DNA from: Patiria pectinifera
Taxonomy: Eukaryota > Echinodermata > Asteroidea > Valvatida > Asterinidae
Assembly (NCBI GenBank): GCA_029964075.1
Contig: CM057140.1
Location: 11,302,643 to 11,366,642, forward strand
Length of the DNA: 64,000 bases
Direction of reading: 5' to 3'
Shown here: positions 49,301-58,211 of the stretch, one piece after another
Position numbering within the stretch: the stretch's first letter is position 1
Layout of the letters: every line of letters starts with the position of its first letter
Translations under genes and position numbers: made by a program
Notes under the pieces: model-generated
Seen by the model: only the letters and a program-made list of their open reading frames with translations
Databases searched by the model: none
Told to the model about the DNA's origin: nothing

Positions 49301-50264
49301 AAATTTCGTTTTTTAGAAATGCCATGAATGCATGGCTTTCTTTTTTGATGAAAACTCTTACAACTTCTGACAAGTATTTTTCATTCTAAACACTTTGTTC
49401 TCAATTACCTGAACTGAAAACGTAACCGCAGAATGGATAGAATGATCGAATAATTGACTTCCTGAACAACCTACATGTACAATGTAGGTTATGTAATGAC
49501 ATTGAAATGTACATTGATAAACACGTTATTAGAGAGGTTTCGCATGCAAACGGATACGTTTAATGCGACGGATATGTCATCAGTTATGACGTCATACGCC
49601 ACTCACTATCCACTAAACGTGCAGACGACACGCATATCTCGCTCGCTACACCTAAGTAAAAACGGATACGGATAGCTAAACGTAAGTGTAAGCGTATCCG
49701 TTCGCTTGCAAAACCTCCCTATTAACACAAGAAATGCTGATTCTTTAAATGTAGTTTTTCCTACACCAAATGTTGAATCTTTCAAACAATCATTTAAGTA
49801 CCGGTATGCAGGTGCTAAAATTTGGAACAACATTCCGTCATCAATCCAGAATGCTTCCTCTGCTGATAATTTTAAATATTTACAAATAAAAGGCAACATC
49901 TTAAGTAATTGATTTTGTTTTCATTAGTCCTCCTTGTTTGATTCCTCCTGTGATTGTATTCATTGTGTGTGTGTTTTTTTAACAGGACATTGATGTAAAA
50001 CAGCCTTTGCTGATCTTTCTATCCTGTATAAAGATATTGTAATAAATAAATAAATAAATAAATGTGGCCCCAGCCTATCCTTGTGCACTGTACAATGAAC
50101 ATGTACACAGTCAGATCGTCAGTCTTATGACCTACCTGCTCTTCCCGTTTCTGCTTGCGTAGCTGCACGCCTTCTTCTTCTCTCCGTTTGCGCAGCTCCT
50201 CCAGGCCCAGCGCCTTGTTCTTGTACATGTGGAAGTGACCTTTGTTTTGCTGGGAACTTGCCAT
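40331..50264 (-). CDS. Importin subunit alpha, KPNA1/5/6 class
   Basis: Adaptor that binds nuclear localisation signals and links cargo to importin beta for import through nuclear pores. Coding exons in transcript order: 50264-50136, 48989-48912, 48742-48646, 47847-47756, 46575-46444, 44938-44850, 44593-44494, 43698-43535, 42833-42755, 42443-42318, 42084-41957, 41575-41397, 40518-40331. All phases agree and give 526 residues (human KPNA1: 538). Residues 1-60 are the importin-beta-binding domain ([20 protein letters not shown], then LFKRRNVD). The armadillo repeats show the W..N arrays that bind signals: [68 protein letters not shown]. The tail [20 protein letters not shown] identifies the KPNA1/5/6 clade rather than KPNA2 or KPNA3/4. 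The start follows an acceptor (CCACAG|TTGTAGCAACAATGG), so the 5'UTR is spliced. Introns are full of MITEs and SINEs. Confidence 0.96.
40587..41000. repeat. GGAGGATT-rich degraded element in KPNA intron
   Basis: Begins ACCCTAACCACCCTCAATCC and contains many GGAGGATT(G/T) motifs, like the better-preserved piggyBac-like element at 51193-51570, whose ends read CCCTAAC and GTTAGGG. No intact right terminus or TTAA pair is seen here. It lies in the last KPNA intron. Confidence 0.45.
41135..41310 (-). repeat. tRNA-derived SINE in KPNA intron
   Basis: On the minus strand: A-box-like GTTGGCATGGGTGACAAAG, B box GGTTCGATTTC, then a body with GGTTTTTCTCCGGTTTTCC. Related in body to the SINE at 32316-32510. 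Confidence 0.65.
43095..43396. mobile_element. Possible piggyBac-like MITE in KPNA intron
   Basis: Flanked by TTAA (43091-43094 and 43397-43400) with short inverted ends CCCTT and AGGG. Only the first few bases pair well, so this is tentative. About 300 bp, non-coding. Confidence 0.35.
43715..43865. repeat. Tandem duplication next to KPNA exon 8
   Basis: The block CACAGAGAGAAACAGGTTAC ... TGTACTGCATGGA.TCT occurs at about 43716-43764 and again at about 43815-43863, period about 100 bp. It lies in the intron immediately upstream (minus sense) of the exon at 43535-43698. Confidence 0.75.
43886..44235 (+). repeat. tRNA-derived SINE head split by a MITE
   Basis: GATGGTTCAATTGGTAGAGT (A box) lies at about 43888 and CACGTTCAAATC (B box) at about 44200, too far apart for a pol III promoter. 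Removing 43924-44190 plus one TAG brings them to tRNA spacing (TTTTC|TAGTGGTCTCACGTTC). The interruption is the element listed at 43924-44190. Confidence 0.65.
43924..44190. mobile_element. MITE with TAGGCCATCAGCCT termini nested in a SINE
   Basis: A 267 bp element with perfect 14 bp inverted ends TAGGCCATCAGCCT / AGGCTGATGGCCTA, flanked by the 3 bp direct repeat TAG. It sits between the A and B boxes of a tRNA-derived SINE in a KPNA intron. Non-coding. Confidence 0.75.
44671..44781. repeat. Minisatellite, 22 bp x 5
   Basis: Five units of GAATACTTTGGCCCCTCCCC(A/T)A with minor changes and a degraded sixth, in the KPNA intron between the exons at 44494-44593 and 44850-44938. The open frame across it on the minus strand ([17 protein letters not shown] type) is repeat-made. 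Confidence 0.85.
45010..45379. mobile_element. GGCC-terminus MITE, copy 2 (diverged)
   Basis: A 370 bp element starting GGCAAAAAAATAATAAAAAA and ending TTTTTTTTGGCC, with inner pair CGGTCTCTGGTCAG / CTGACCAGAGACCG, flanked by TTA on both sides. It keeps the CGCGCGTCG block seen in the copies at 46668 and 62603 but is otherwise diverged. In a KPNA intron. Confidence 0.7.
45666..45979. mobile_element. Possible short inverted-terminal element
   Basis: Ends GCCTAGCAGAAAGGCGTAT and ATATGCCCTTCTGCTGGGC pair as an imperfect 18 bp inverted repeat about 310 bp apart. No convincing target duplication. In a KPNA intron. Confidence 0.35.
45995..46378. mobile_element. MITE with CAGGGTTCGA termini
   Basis: A 384 bp element with ends CAGGGTTCGAAATTAG and GGTCGAACCCTG, flanked by CTAGA on both sides. 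CAGGG-type ends are common in hAT-like elements, but the direct repeat visible is 5 bp, not 8. It starts within 20 bp of the preceding element and ends about 65 bp from the KPNA exon at 46444-46575. Confidence 0.55.
46668..47033. mobile_element. GGCC-terminus MITE, copy 3
   Basis: A 366 bp element with AAAAAAGTCTCCGGTTTCTG near the left end and the complementary CAGAAACCGGAGACC...GGCC at the right, flanked by TAA. Internal CGCGCGCGTCGCCGTAGCCA and CAAGCTCCAT blocks match the copy at 62603. In a KPNA intron. Confidence 0.85.
47061..47361. mobile_element. MITE with CTAAAGCC termini
   Basis: About 300 bp with inverted ends CTAAAGCCGTGCTCGCATTG and CAATGCGAACCAGGCTTTAG. It begins only 27 bp after the preceding element, forming a two-element block in the KPNA intron between the exons at 46444-46575 and 47756-47847. 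Confidence 0.65.
48029..48552. mobile_element. TTAA-flanked MITE, family copy 3 (KPNA intron)
   Basis: A 524 bp element bounded by TTAA, ends AAGGGAATATACATCATTTG and GCAAATGTTGTATTTTCCCT. Internal inverted pairs: CCAATGCTGGTCGGCC with GGCCGACCAGCGTTGG, and GGTTCCCTGA with TCAGGGAACC. It ends about 94 bp from the exon at 48646-48742. Confidence 0.88.
49475..50065 (+). mobile_element. 5'-truncated LINE 3' end, with an inserted MITE
   Basis: On the plus strand, antisense to KPNA, 49724-49912 encodes a peptide with [13 protein letters not shown] and [16 protein letters not shown], the pattern at the C-terminal end of reverse transcriptase proteins in Jockey/CR1/L2-type LINEs, followed by a stop. 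A T-rich 3' tail and an (AAAT)n microsatellite at 50039-50062 follow, as in LINE 3' ends. Upstream sequence to about 49490 stays open in the same frame once 49531-49720 is discounted. No catalytic reverse transcriptase part is present, so it is inert. Confidence 0.65.
49531..49720. mobile_element. MITE (190 bp) nested in LINE remnant
   Basis: Ends AGAGAGGTTTCGCATGCAAA and TTCGCTTGCAAAACCTCCCT form an inverted repeat that continues with CGGATACG / CGTATCCG. It is flanked by ATT on both sides (the surrounding ATTA matches by one more base depending on the boundary). Confidence 0.65.
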
Positions 50265-50390
50265 TGTTGCTACAACTGTGGACAGCAAAATAGAATGAAA
50301 CTTCCTTGAAACAAACGATTTAACAAATACATGTACATGTATACTACGGTCACAGATGTACTTAATATTGATCAAGAATTGTTACATTGA

Positions 50391-50843
50391 CAATTCCACG
50401 GTTACTCACGTTACATTTTTGATGTACTTTTGAGTTTCCTTGGGCTGTAATTACCTTACTGAAAAGGTTTTAAAAAAACCTGTTATCCCCAAGGTCGATA
50501 GAGTAGACCTAGACCTACATGTACCTAAGCACCAAAGATGACATCCAGAAAAATGTGTTACATGTATGTATGATAAACAAGACGCACAAAATCGGTTACT
50601 CACGTTACATTTTCGTAATGTGAGTAACCGATTTTGTGCGTCTTGTTTATCATACAACTGTACATAACACATTTTTCTGGATGTCATCTTTGGTGCTTAG
50701 GTACATGTAGGTCTAGGTCTACTCTATCTACCTTGGGGATAACAGTTTTTAAACCTTTTCAGTAAGGTAATTACAGCCCAAGGAAACTCAAAAGTACATT
50801 GTACATGTACATTAAAAATGTAACATGGGTAACCATGGAATTG
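50391..50843. mobile_element. Giant palindromic element, copy 1
   Basis: About 450 bp that is one near-perfect inverted repeat. The left arm begins CAATTCCACGGTTACTCACG and the right arm ends AACCATGGAATTG, with matching segments all the way (TTTGAGTTTCCTTGGGCTGT / ACAGCCCAAGGAAACTCAAA; GCACCAAAGATGACATCCAG / CTGGATGTCATCTTTGGTGC). The loop at the centre is only a few bases (CATTTTCGTAATG). Arm identity is very high, with the differences being a few indels and ACATGT units. Confidence 0.88.
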
Positions 50844-51192
50844 CCCTTATGATTACTATGAATATTTTTTTGTGATACCGTTTCTCAATACTGCTGACAG
50901 CGCATCATGTATGTGGCATTATATTCATGTGAGTCACATTAATGCACTTTGATGGTACACATTCACCTGTTCTGTGGCTCATTCTATAATCAATATGAAT
51001 GAACACTGCTCGTGGTATGTTTCTAATAGTACATGTAATAGTAATACACTATCAAAGGAGCCATATCCTGTTAATCAAGGTACAAGCCTGAGCCTTTCCA
51101 TCTGAATTCTACAGCCCAGTGTGGTATATTATGTAATTTTATGTGCTCTTTGTAACAATAAAACTGTAACTAATATGATACTGTAATATTAA

Positions 51193-51570
51193 CCCTAACT
51201 CCCTGGCCTGTAAAATCCTCCAGTTGGTCTCATGGAAAAAATAGCATAGCCTCAATCCTGCCAATTCCTCCGTTATTTCTTGAATATGGTCTGTGGAGGG
51301 GTGACCACTGCCTGAATCCTGCAAAATCCTGCGGCAGTGACTGTCAATATGTTGAGGCTTGGCCAGTGACATCCTGGAGCAGAACGGAGGATTTCAAGCA
51401 TAATCCAGGCCTATATTTATGCATGGCTGAGCAAAAACAACACAAGGTCCGGCCCAAGACCTTGACAAAGTGCATCCTACGAACGTAATGCACTTTTGCC
51501 ATGTAACCGCAATCCTCCAAATACCTCCACATTGGCAAAGAGGATTTTGAAGGATTCAGGGCGGTTAGGG
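51193..51570. mobile_element. piggyBac-like MITE with CCCTAAC termini
   Basis: A 378 bp element flanked by TTAA at 51189-51192 and 51571-51574, with ends CCCTAAC and GTTAGGG extended imperfectly inward (AAAATCCTCC / AGAGGATTTT). The CCCT terminus and TTAA target are the piggyBac hallmarks. Interior rich in CAATCCT(G/C)C. A degraded relative is at 40587-41000. Confidence 0.65.
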
Positions 51571-52323
51571 TTAAAGATGTCCTCCCCGTGCTTTTTTCGA
51601 GTTTCACCTTGAAAAATAGATTTTTTTTTTTCAATTGCTATTTTCTTAGCAAAATAATAGTTATTCACATTTGAAAGAGTCATTAAAGAATAAAAATTAA
51701 GAAACACAGATGTTAAGTTATCAAATTATTTCTTCACAACAACATGTGAATTATTGGCTGCCAGACAACAATTTGGCTCTCGCAGGGCGGGTTATTTGTG
51801 CAGAAAATGAAAACCTTTTTCAGGGGGTTGCAGACGCCAAAAAATCAGAATAAAATATTTTTCCTCGTTAAAACAAAACATACAAATTGAGCATGGGGTA
51901 AGCATGCATCTTTAATCCTTATCTTCTTCCCTGCACTTTGCTCTTAAAGGGAACAAATCTTTCCTCAGGGCACAGAGTCAAACTCAACACAGTCTCCAAA
52001 TGTCACACCAATACCAAAAGCAAAGATACCAGCCTGCAAAAAAAATCTTTGGTATGCACAGTACACGTACATGTATATGTAGGGTCTAAATTTAATGCAC
52101 CCAATTAGTCTATGATTAGGAGTTTGATTTAAGATCGTAACATTATCACATGATGATAACACCCAGATAATGAGATTGTGAGACTTGAAATTAAACATAT
52201 CTTTTTGAAAGAAGTACTGTATAGTAAGTAAAACGGTTGTACTGGTACATGTACATGTTAGACAAAATATACCAGCACAATCAAGTTAAATAATTATCTG
52301 AAACTTTGATCTAGTACTGAATA

Positions 52324-52764
52324 CATGAGGGCAATTCCACGGCTATTCACGTTACATTTTTGATGTACTTTTGAGTTTCCTTGGGCTGTAATTACCTTAC
52401 TGAAAAGATTTAATAACTGTTTATTAACAGTCCCCATGGTAGATAGAGTAGACCTAGACCTACCTAAGCACCAAAGATGACATCCAGAAAAATGTGTTAT
52501 GTATGATAAACAAGATGCACAAAATCGGTTACTCACGTTACATTTTTGTAACGTGAGTAACCGATTTTGTGCGTCTTGTTTATCATACATAACACATTTT
52601 TCTGGATGTCATCTTTGGTGCTTAGGTAGGTCTAGGTCTACTCTATCTACCATGGGGATTAACAGTTATTAAACCTTTTTAGTAAGGTACATGTAATTAC
52701 AGCCCAAGGAAACTCAAAAGTACATCAAAAATGTAACGTGATTAACCATGGAATTGCCCTCATG
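52324..52764. mobile_element. Giant palindromic element, copy 2
   Basis: Same family as 50391-50843, with better ends: CATGAGGGCAATTCCACGG at the left and CCATGGAATTGCCCTCATG at the right, flanked by TA. 441 bp, nearly self-complementary end to end around GTTACATTTTTGTAACG. The TA flanks hint at a mariner-type insertion. Confidence 0.88.
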
Positions 52765-55645
52765 TATTTACACGGCAAGAGCTGTGCATGTACAAGCACA
52801 CTGTTACAATTAGTGTCCAAATCCAATTAATCCTGACCCCCATGAGTGATTTACTAGGAACCTTCTTCACTCTTGCAAAATCCAACACCATGCTCAACAC
52901 CCAAACTGTTGGACTCTGATTATGGTGGTATGCCTGACCCCATGTAAAGCATAATCAGTTTACAAGTGCAGCACTATCACTCCAACAGATTCCAACAAAA
53001 CATGCAGTTGGATTTTGAAGGGTTGGGGTGGTAACTTATGAGAAACAAAATTGCAATGAAAAGCAAACAACAAGAAATTGAAATAAAATTCAGTACATCG
53101 TGCATTTCGCAAGGAATTTACTGTCGTTTCAAAAAAGTTGAAAAATCGAATCCAAGGACTTAAATTTCGTGTTCATGCTAGTACACACGTTTGACAATAT
53201 GAGAGAGTACACATTTATACAGGATTTTGTTTAGACTAATACTAAAATGAATGGAAACTGTTCAATATCCGAAAGTCATTCCACCATCTTTATATATATA
53301 ATATGTACATGTACATGTACATACACATCAATAACTTGTTAGTGGTCTTCTTAATGGCTTCCTTTGCTAAAAACAAGTTAAACCTGTTTTGCAAAGTCTC
53401 CTAATTGGATTTGTACATGCTTCTAATTATGAGCAACTGGCCAATCGTGGGTTTACCATTGTCTTACATAATTTCTTTGTTCGGCTGCTTGGCGCTACAC
53501 ACCATTAACACTATAGTCAGTCATTATATCAGTTCTGTAATTTAAATAGAAACTGAAATGTTGATGCCCATCTGTATTGATTCACATGACAGTATAATGC
53601 TGTATGGCAAACGGTTGAATTGACCTCAAACTGGGAGATATGACTCTGCAGCGCACTGAGTCACTCCGTGACACATGCGGCAGGGGGCTTAAAATAGTCT
53701 CGGCCGAGCCACAAGATGATTCAATGCTTCCTCGAAGCAACAGAGATGCATTTTACTGACAGTAGTGAGAGTGCGGTTAAAAAGGGAGACTACAGATCTG
53801 CGGCACAGGATAACTGATTCAATAATATGTGTGCATCTGTAATTGTAAAATTTCCAGTGACGGCCGACAATTTTCTGCTAAACCACGAAATTACTGACCT
53901 AAACAAATGGCCGTAATCCAGCTTTTTGAATGAAATATTACAGACTGAGAATTTATCATTGGGAGAAAATACTGTTTCTAATAGACAACAATTCTTTACA
54001 AAATGTCAGTAAATAGAAATGAAAAAAAGAAATGTGAAAATGAAATGGAACTCCTGAATTACATGTAGGGAAAACGGACTGGAAAACATGTGAAACAAAA
54101 TGTCAGTAAACATTGGCATTGATATGTTGCCAAGTAGATCTATGTCAACACTGTTGTTTTATAGACTGCACTGTTCCCTTTTAAGGAAAACCAATCATAT
54201 TATATTTCAAAAATTTATATGTACAATAAGACCTACCGGTACACGTACATTAAGTAGAATGCAGCACAAATATTAATCAATGTTGCTGATCCATGTAAAC
54301 AAATGTCCTGGTACATCTGTATGCATGTGCTGTACATGTGGAGTTGTCCTTGTTGTACATGTATTTTGTACAAAATCTATGATGCATTGTTTCTGTTTAA
54401 TAATGGCCCGAGTCTTCACGTGTGGCACCAGGTCATGGTCTGTTGGAGTAATGTTCAGCTCTATCAATGGACCGTGGAACACCCTTTTAAATGTACTTTT
54501 TCCATTGCGTTAATCGGACGCCTTAATTAGTAATTTCAAAATGTCATTGGGCTATAGTGCCGTACCGAGAACTGTGTACAAGGTGCAAGTGGCAACATTA
54601 TTCATATGTACTCATGAATACAAATGTCATACACATGTATAATGTAGTTGGTAATTTTCCATTTCCCAAATTTTGATTTCCATTTTAAAAAAACCTAAAG
54701 ACTATTTCAACCATAAAAGCAGTGTTTACAAAATTTTGTTCCACATTTTCTTGATCCTTGTGTTGGACCTGTCGCAGATGACAACTAAAATGGGTGAACA
54801 ATCTTTGGTTTGGGAACTACAGAACAATTTATATAGGGCTCGCTCAATGACGGCCATCTCTGTGGGAGAACTGCAACTGCATATTTTACGCAAACAAGCA
54901 CACATTAGGCAGTGTTGAAAATGTTCCAAACATGCGCTTGTTGCTCGCAATGTGTTCAATATATGACGCAGCCGATGCGCATTATGCAAGTTATGCCGAT
55001 GCATGTGGATGACATCATTTGAACGAGACCTATTTACAGCAATTTTTGGAACTACAACGATTTATGTTTACAGCAATTGTGGTAAAAGGCACACTGTTGA
55101 ATTTTATTTCAGCGAGTTGTACATATTTTCATCAGAAAATAAAGTGTGGGCCTTAAAATGTACATGTATCATTCAGGGTGCTTCAGATTGGTGTATTCCA
55201 AAAAGAATCGGGCAAGTGACGAACATCAATACAGTTTCGCAATGCTTTTTGCTCCCTGAATGCATGGCATGTCTAATCTACATATGGCACGCATGATAAT
55301 ATTTCAATCCCAGCGTATTGTATCCATCCAAGTTTGGGAACTGGATAGATACATTGTACATGTGATATGGGGCTGGCCTTAATAACCGCAGGCTGTTATA
55401 ACCAAATTGCTTTTAGCTTCAGTGATGCACACATAATGAGGAAGCAATGGTGTAACATAGACTTGTCCAAGTCAGCAGAGCTAAAATGTACATGGTATGC
55501 AATTGATTGTCCATCATGGTATAGTCAGTTGATGTCTAAGTATCGCCTGGACATCCTCGTCTGGTCATGAAAAAAACTGAACCAACTTTTTCAATATTAC
55601 AATTTTTTTATTTTTTATATTTTTTTTTTTATTTTGACATCCTGC

Positions 55646-56168
55646 TTAAAGGGAATATACATCATTTGCTTTTGCTGTAATTTTCAGAAATGGATGGAAT
55701 TGGGGGGGTTGGAAATATATAGCAAATATAGTTACACTGACTTTTTTGAGGTTTTGGGTTCGAAAATGCTATACTAACCAAGAAAAACAATCATTTACCT
55801 GTAGTCTGGTTCCCTGACTCCATTTAAGAAGAAACAGAGCAGTTTACATATATTGGGGAATTGTAAGGTCAGGGAACCAGTCTAGCTGGCTTGTACCCGT
55901 TCATAGGTGTGTAATCGATTGCAAACAAGTGCCATGGTCAACTGGGGCCAGTATTCGAAAAAAAGCCAGTTTTTTCCAACGCTGATCAGCCGATCAGCGT
56001 TGGAAATTTATACAAAAATACCACTTTTCTTGAAAATGACAGTATACCAGGTGCCATGATTTTACAGGATGCTTTACACTGTCATTCACTAACAGTCCAG
56101 CAAGGTATTTCAAAATGATTTGGTAGTTTTATTTTTTGATGTTTGCAAATGTTGTATTTTCCCTTTAA
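55646..56168. mobile_element. TTAA-flanked MITE, family copy 4
   Basis: A 523 bp element bounded by TTAA, very similar to copies 3 and 5. The internal hairpin reads CCAACGCTGATCAGCCGATC with GATCAGCGTTGG, showing a compensated C-to-T/G-to-A pair relative to CGCTGGTCGGCC in the other copies. Confidence 0.88.
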
Positions 56169-56357
56169 GCGCGGGAACCCACAATCCACCATGTGTACAC
56201 ATACAGTATGTAAATTTACTTTTAACATCAACCTTAGCATGTTTATGACTTGATATGAGTAAACATATGTTTTCAACACACAAATAGTTATGAATAATAT
56301 TTAGTTTATTTCAATGGATACTTTAAATACGTCCAAAGATTGATTATTGCAACAGCG

Positions 56358-56440
56358 ATTGTGCGCGGCCTAGCGGTTAAGAGTCTCGTGTATCAAGCAA
56401 GAGTCCGAGGTTCAAATCTCGATGAAGTAAGTGACTGATT
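56358..56440 (+). repeat. tRNA-like SINE fragment
   Basis: A-box-like GCGGCCTAGCGGTTAAGAG and B-box-like GAGGTTCAAATCTCG in tRNA spacing. The outer stem bases do not pair as a tRNA acceptor, and no shared body with the other SINEs is evident. Confidence 0.5.
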
Positions 56441-56582
56441 TAAGGAATAAAGGAAAGGAGAGGGTGAGAGTAGAGGAGGGGAAAGTGGAGGGAATAACCA
56501 TAAAGGATGCAACTTTTGGCGCTTGAAAATTAATTGAAAAAAAGTGGTGATCCAGTACGGAACTTTTTCCCCAGTATCTTAC

Positions 56583-57024
56583 CCGCGTACGCATAGGAGA
56601 AGTCTCATATAGTTGCTTCGTTCTCAAAAGAGTGCCATTTTACTCAACGACCCCACTCCTCACATGTCGCATCCAACTACAAAAAAAAACCTTTTCCGGC
56701 GTGGCCCTGCATTTTATTGTTGCTCCGCACTTTCTGATTAGCTACAATGTATATATAAAGCGGGCCATCAACACGGTGCACGGCTTTTCCTAGTACCGCA
56801 CCTGACCGCACAGCCCCACCGGCCATTGCCACGGTGCACGGCCGGTGCACCGGTGACAGTGCCGTGCCTAGCTGCACCCGGGATACGGGGACCATCGAAT
56901 GTACACTGGGCAGGAAGAAGAAATCGCGTCGTTCAAACATTAACAGAGTCGGAAATTTAACGTGTTCAAGATCGCGAGGGGAGCTCTCAGAAATGAACGG
57001 GAAATTTCACTTTTCTTCCGGATC
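56583..57024. promoter_or_regulatory. GC-rich probable promoter region, KPNA (-) and a plus-strand start
   Basis: A CpG-containing segment (about 56750-56890) with inverted blocks CACGGTGCACGGCC / GGCCGGTGCACC. To the left, a minus-strand donor at 56583/56582 fits a KPNA 5'UTR exon. To the right, a plus-strand donor GGATC|GTAAGT at 57024/57025 ends a segment with ATG at 56993. The layout suggests divergent transcription. Which plus-strand gene uses this donor is not clear. Confidence 0.4.
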
Positions 57025-57326
57025 GTAAGTAAACTTCAGTTCAACCATCTTAATCATATATCTACTTGTACCTCAGGTGGCATATCTAGTAATTTGGAGG
57101 CCGTTTTGAGGGTGAAATCTGATGTTTTTTTGTTGGAAAATGTTGGTTTTTGGGACAGTGACAGGATGATGTTGTCCAGCTCGCACTATTAGCTTGGACC
57201 TTACTATCGCCAGACCATGTCCGAATGTTAAAAAGGCGATAAGTTGGGTCCAAGTTACTCGGACTACCATCTGCTATCTGGATGGGATCGCCCTGACTCT
57301 GTTACAAGAAAATGCAATCTTTTTAT

Positions 57327-57757
57327 TGTAATCCTTACTTTTAGGACACCTCTATTTTGTACAAGTTCTGTTCAAAACTGACTTTTGCAGATGACTGTCC
57401 GGTACCAAAGTGACTTTTGCAGGCTAAAGAAGCCTTCTTTCTTCAGACAAACTCATGTTAGTTATAATTTTGAAAGCACTTTCAAAGAAAATGTGATTTT
57501 CCTACCTTTTTTTGCAGTTCGCCATCTTGCTTTTTAAATTTATTTTCTGTTTGTCATCGTCGTCTTTAACCCCCATAAATCAAAACCCTGCCCTCTTTCT
57601 ACAAAATCAAACCTGCTGATATTCAAGAGGTGTCATTGCCAAATGTTCAAATGTGTCAATAAATATCAGAATGTCACTTTTGAGTGTCATTTAGTCAGCT
57701 GTTTTGGTGAGTCTTTTAACCTTATATAGGAAAGGGGTCCTAAAAGTAAGGATTACC
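57327..57757. mobile_element. hAT-like MITE with 8 bp target duplication
   Basis: A 431 bp element with inverted ends TGTAATCCTTACTTTTAGGA and TCCTAAAAGTAAGGATTACC, flanked by the perfect 8 bp direct repeat CTTTTTAT (57319-57326, 57758-57765). An 8 bp duplication is the hAT hallmark. No transposase. Confidence 0.8.
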
Positions 57758-57781
57758 CTTTTTATGTACAATTTCCCATAG

Positions 57782-57861
57782 GGACCGAGCTGGTTACGGA
57801 CCGAATTGGTCACGGACCGAGTCGGTCACAGACCGAGTTGGTCACGGACCGAGTTGTTAAT
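57782..57861. repeat. Tandem repeat, 16 bp x 5
   Basis: Five head-to-tail copies of GGACCGAG(T/C)TGGTCAC, with one or a few changes each. It starts 16 bp beyond the hAT-like element's target duplication and lies about 1.1 kb upstream of the MIX23 start codon. Confidence 0.85.
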
Positions 57862-57875
57862 TCCTTCCTCCATGG

Positions 57876-58211
57876 TTGACCCGAAAGCGTACGCGTACAA
57901 ACAAATGCTGTATAGGCCTACTGCGTGACTGGCCACACGCACGTCAAGCAGCCGGCATTTTCATAGGGAATTTAAACCAATTTTTAACACACTTATATGC
58001 TTCAAATAACACACTTGAACAAGAAGAACTAATTCTGAATAATGTTTCAATCGATATTAAACAGAAATTTTATAATTTTTTACCTGTCTTGCTCATAAAA
58101 TCCACAAACGAAGTATTTTTTATTCCGGAAGAACGTGTCGATTTGGCACACTACTTTTTCATCGACGACAAATGGCGATTACAAAAGAACGAGCACTTCG
58201 GTGTTTATTGA
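57876..58211 (+). other. Unassigned open reading frame, about 111 codons
   Basis: A stop-free plus-strand frame. From about residue 30 it reads like a protein with mixed composition (e.g. FLPVLLIKSTNEVFFIPEER, ending FFIDDKWRLQKNEHFGVY), but there is no ATG at its beginning and no Kozak context. I recognise no family. It could be an unannotated exon, a transposon-derived fragment, or chance in AT-rich DNA. Confidence 0.2.

Larger units (their letters stand above)
50265..56582 (-). other. Probable 5' intron of KPNA
   Basis: The KPNA start codon follows an acceptor by 13 bases, so the first exon lies to the right. The best donor seen on the minus strand is GCGG|GTAAGATACTGG at 56583/56582 in a GC-rich segment. 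If that is right this stretch is a 6.3 kb intron. It contains two giant palindromes, a piggyBac-like MITE, a TTAA-family MITE and a tRNA-like SINE fragment. No coding exon is recognised between 52.8 and 55.6 kb, which is AT-rich with many TACATGTA words. Confidence 0.5.

Noticed and set aside
56358..56440. Functional tRNA gene
   Set aside because: A and B boxes are present but the acceptor stem does not pair; the same reasoning applies to the other tRNA-like heads, which are joined to SINE bodies.
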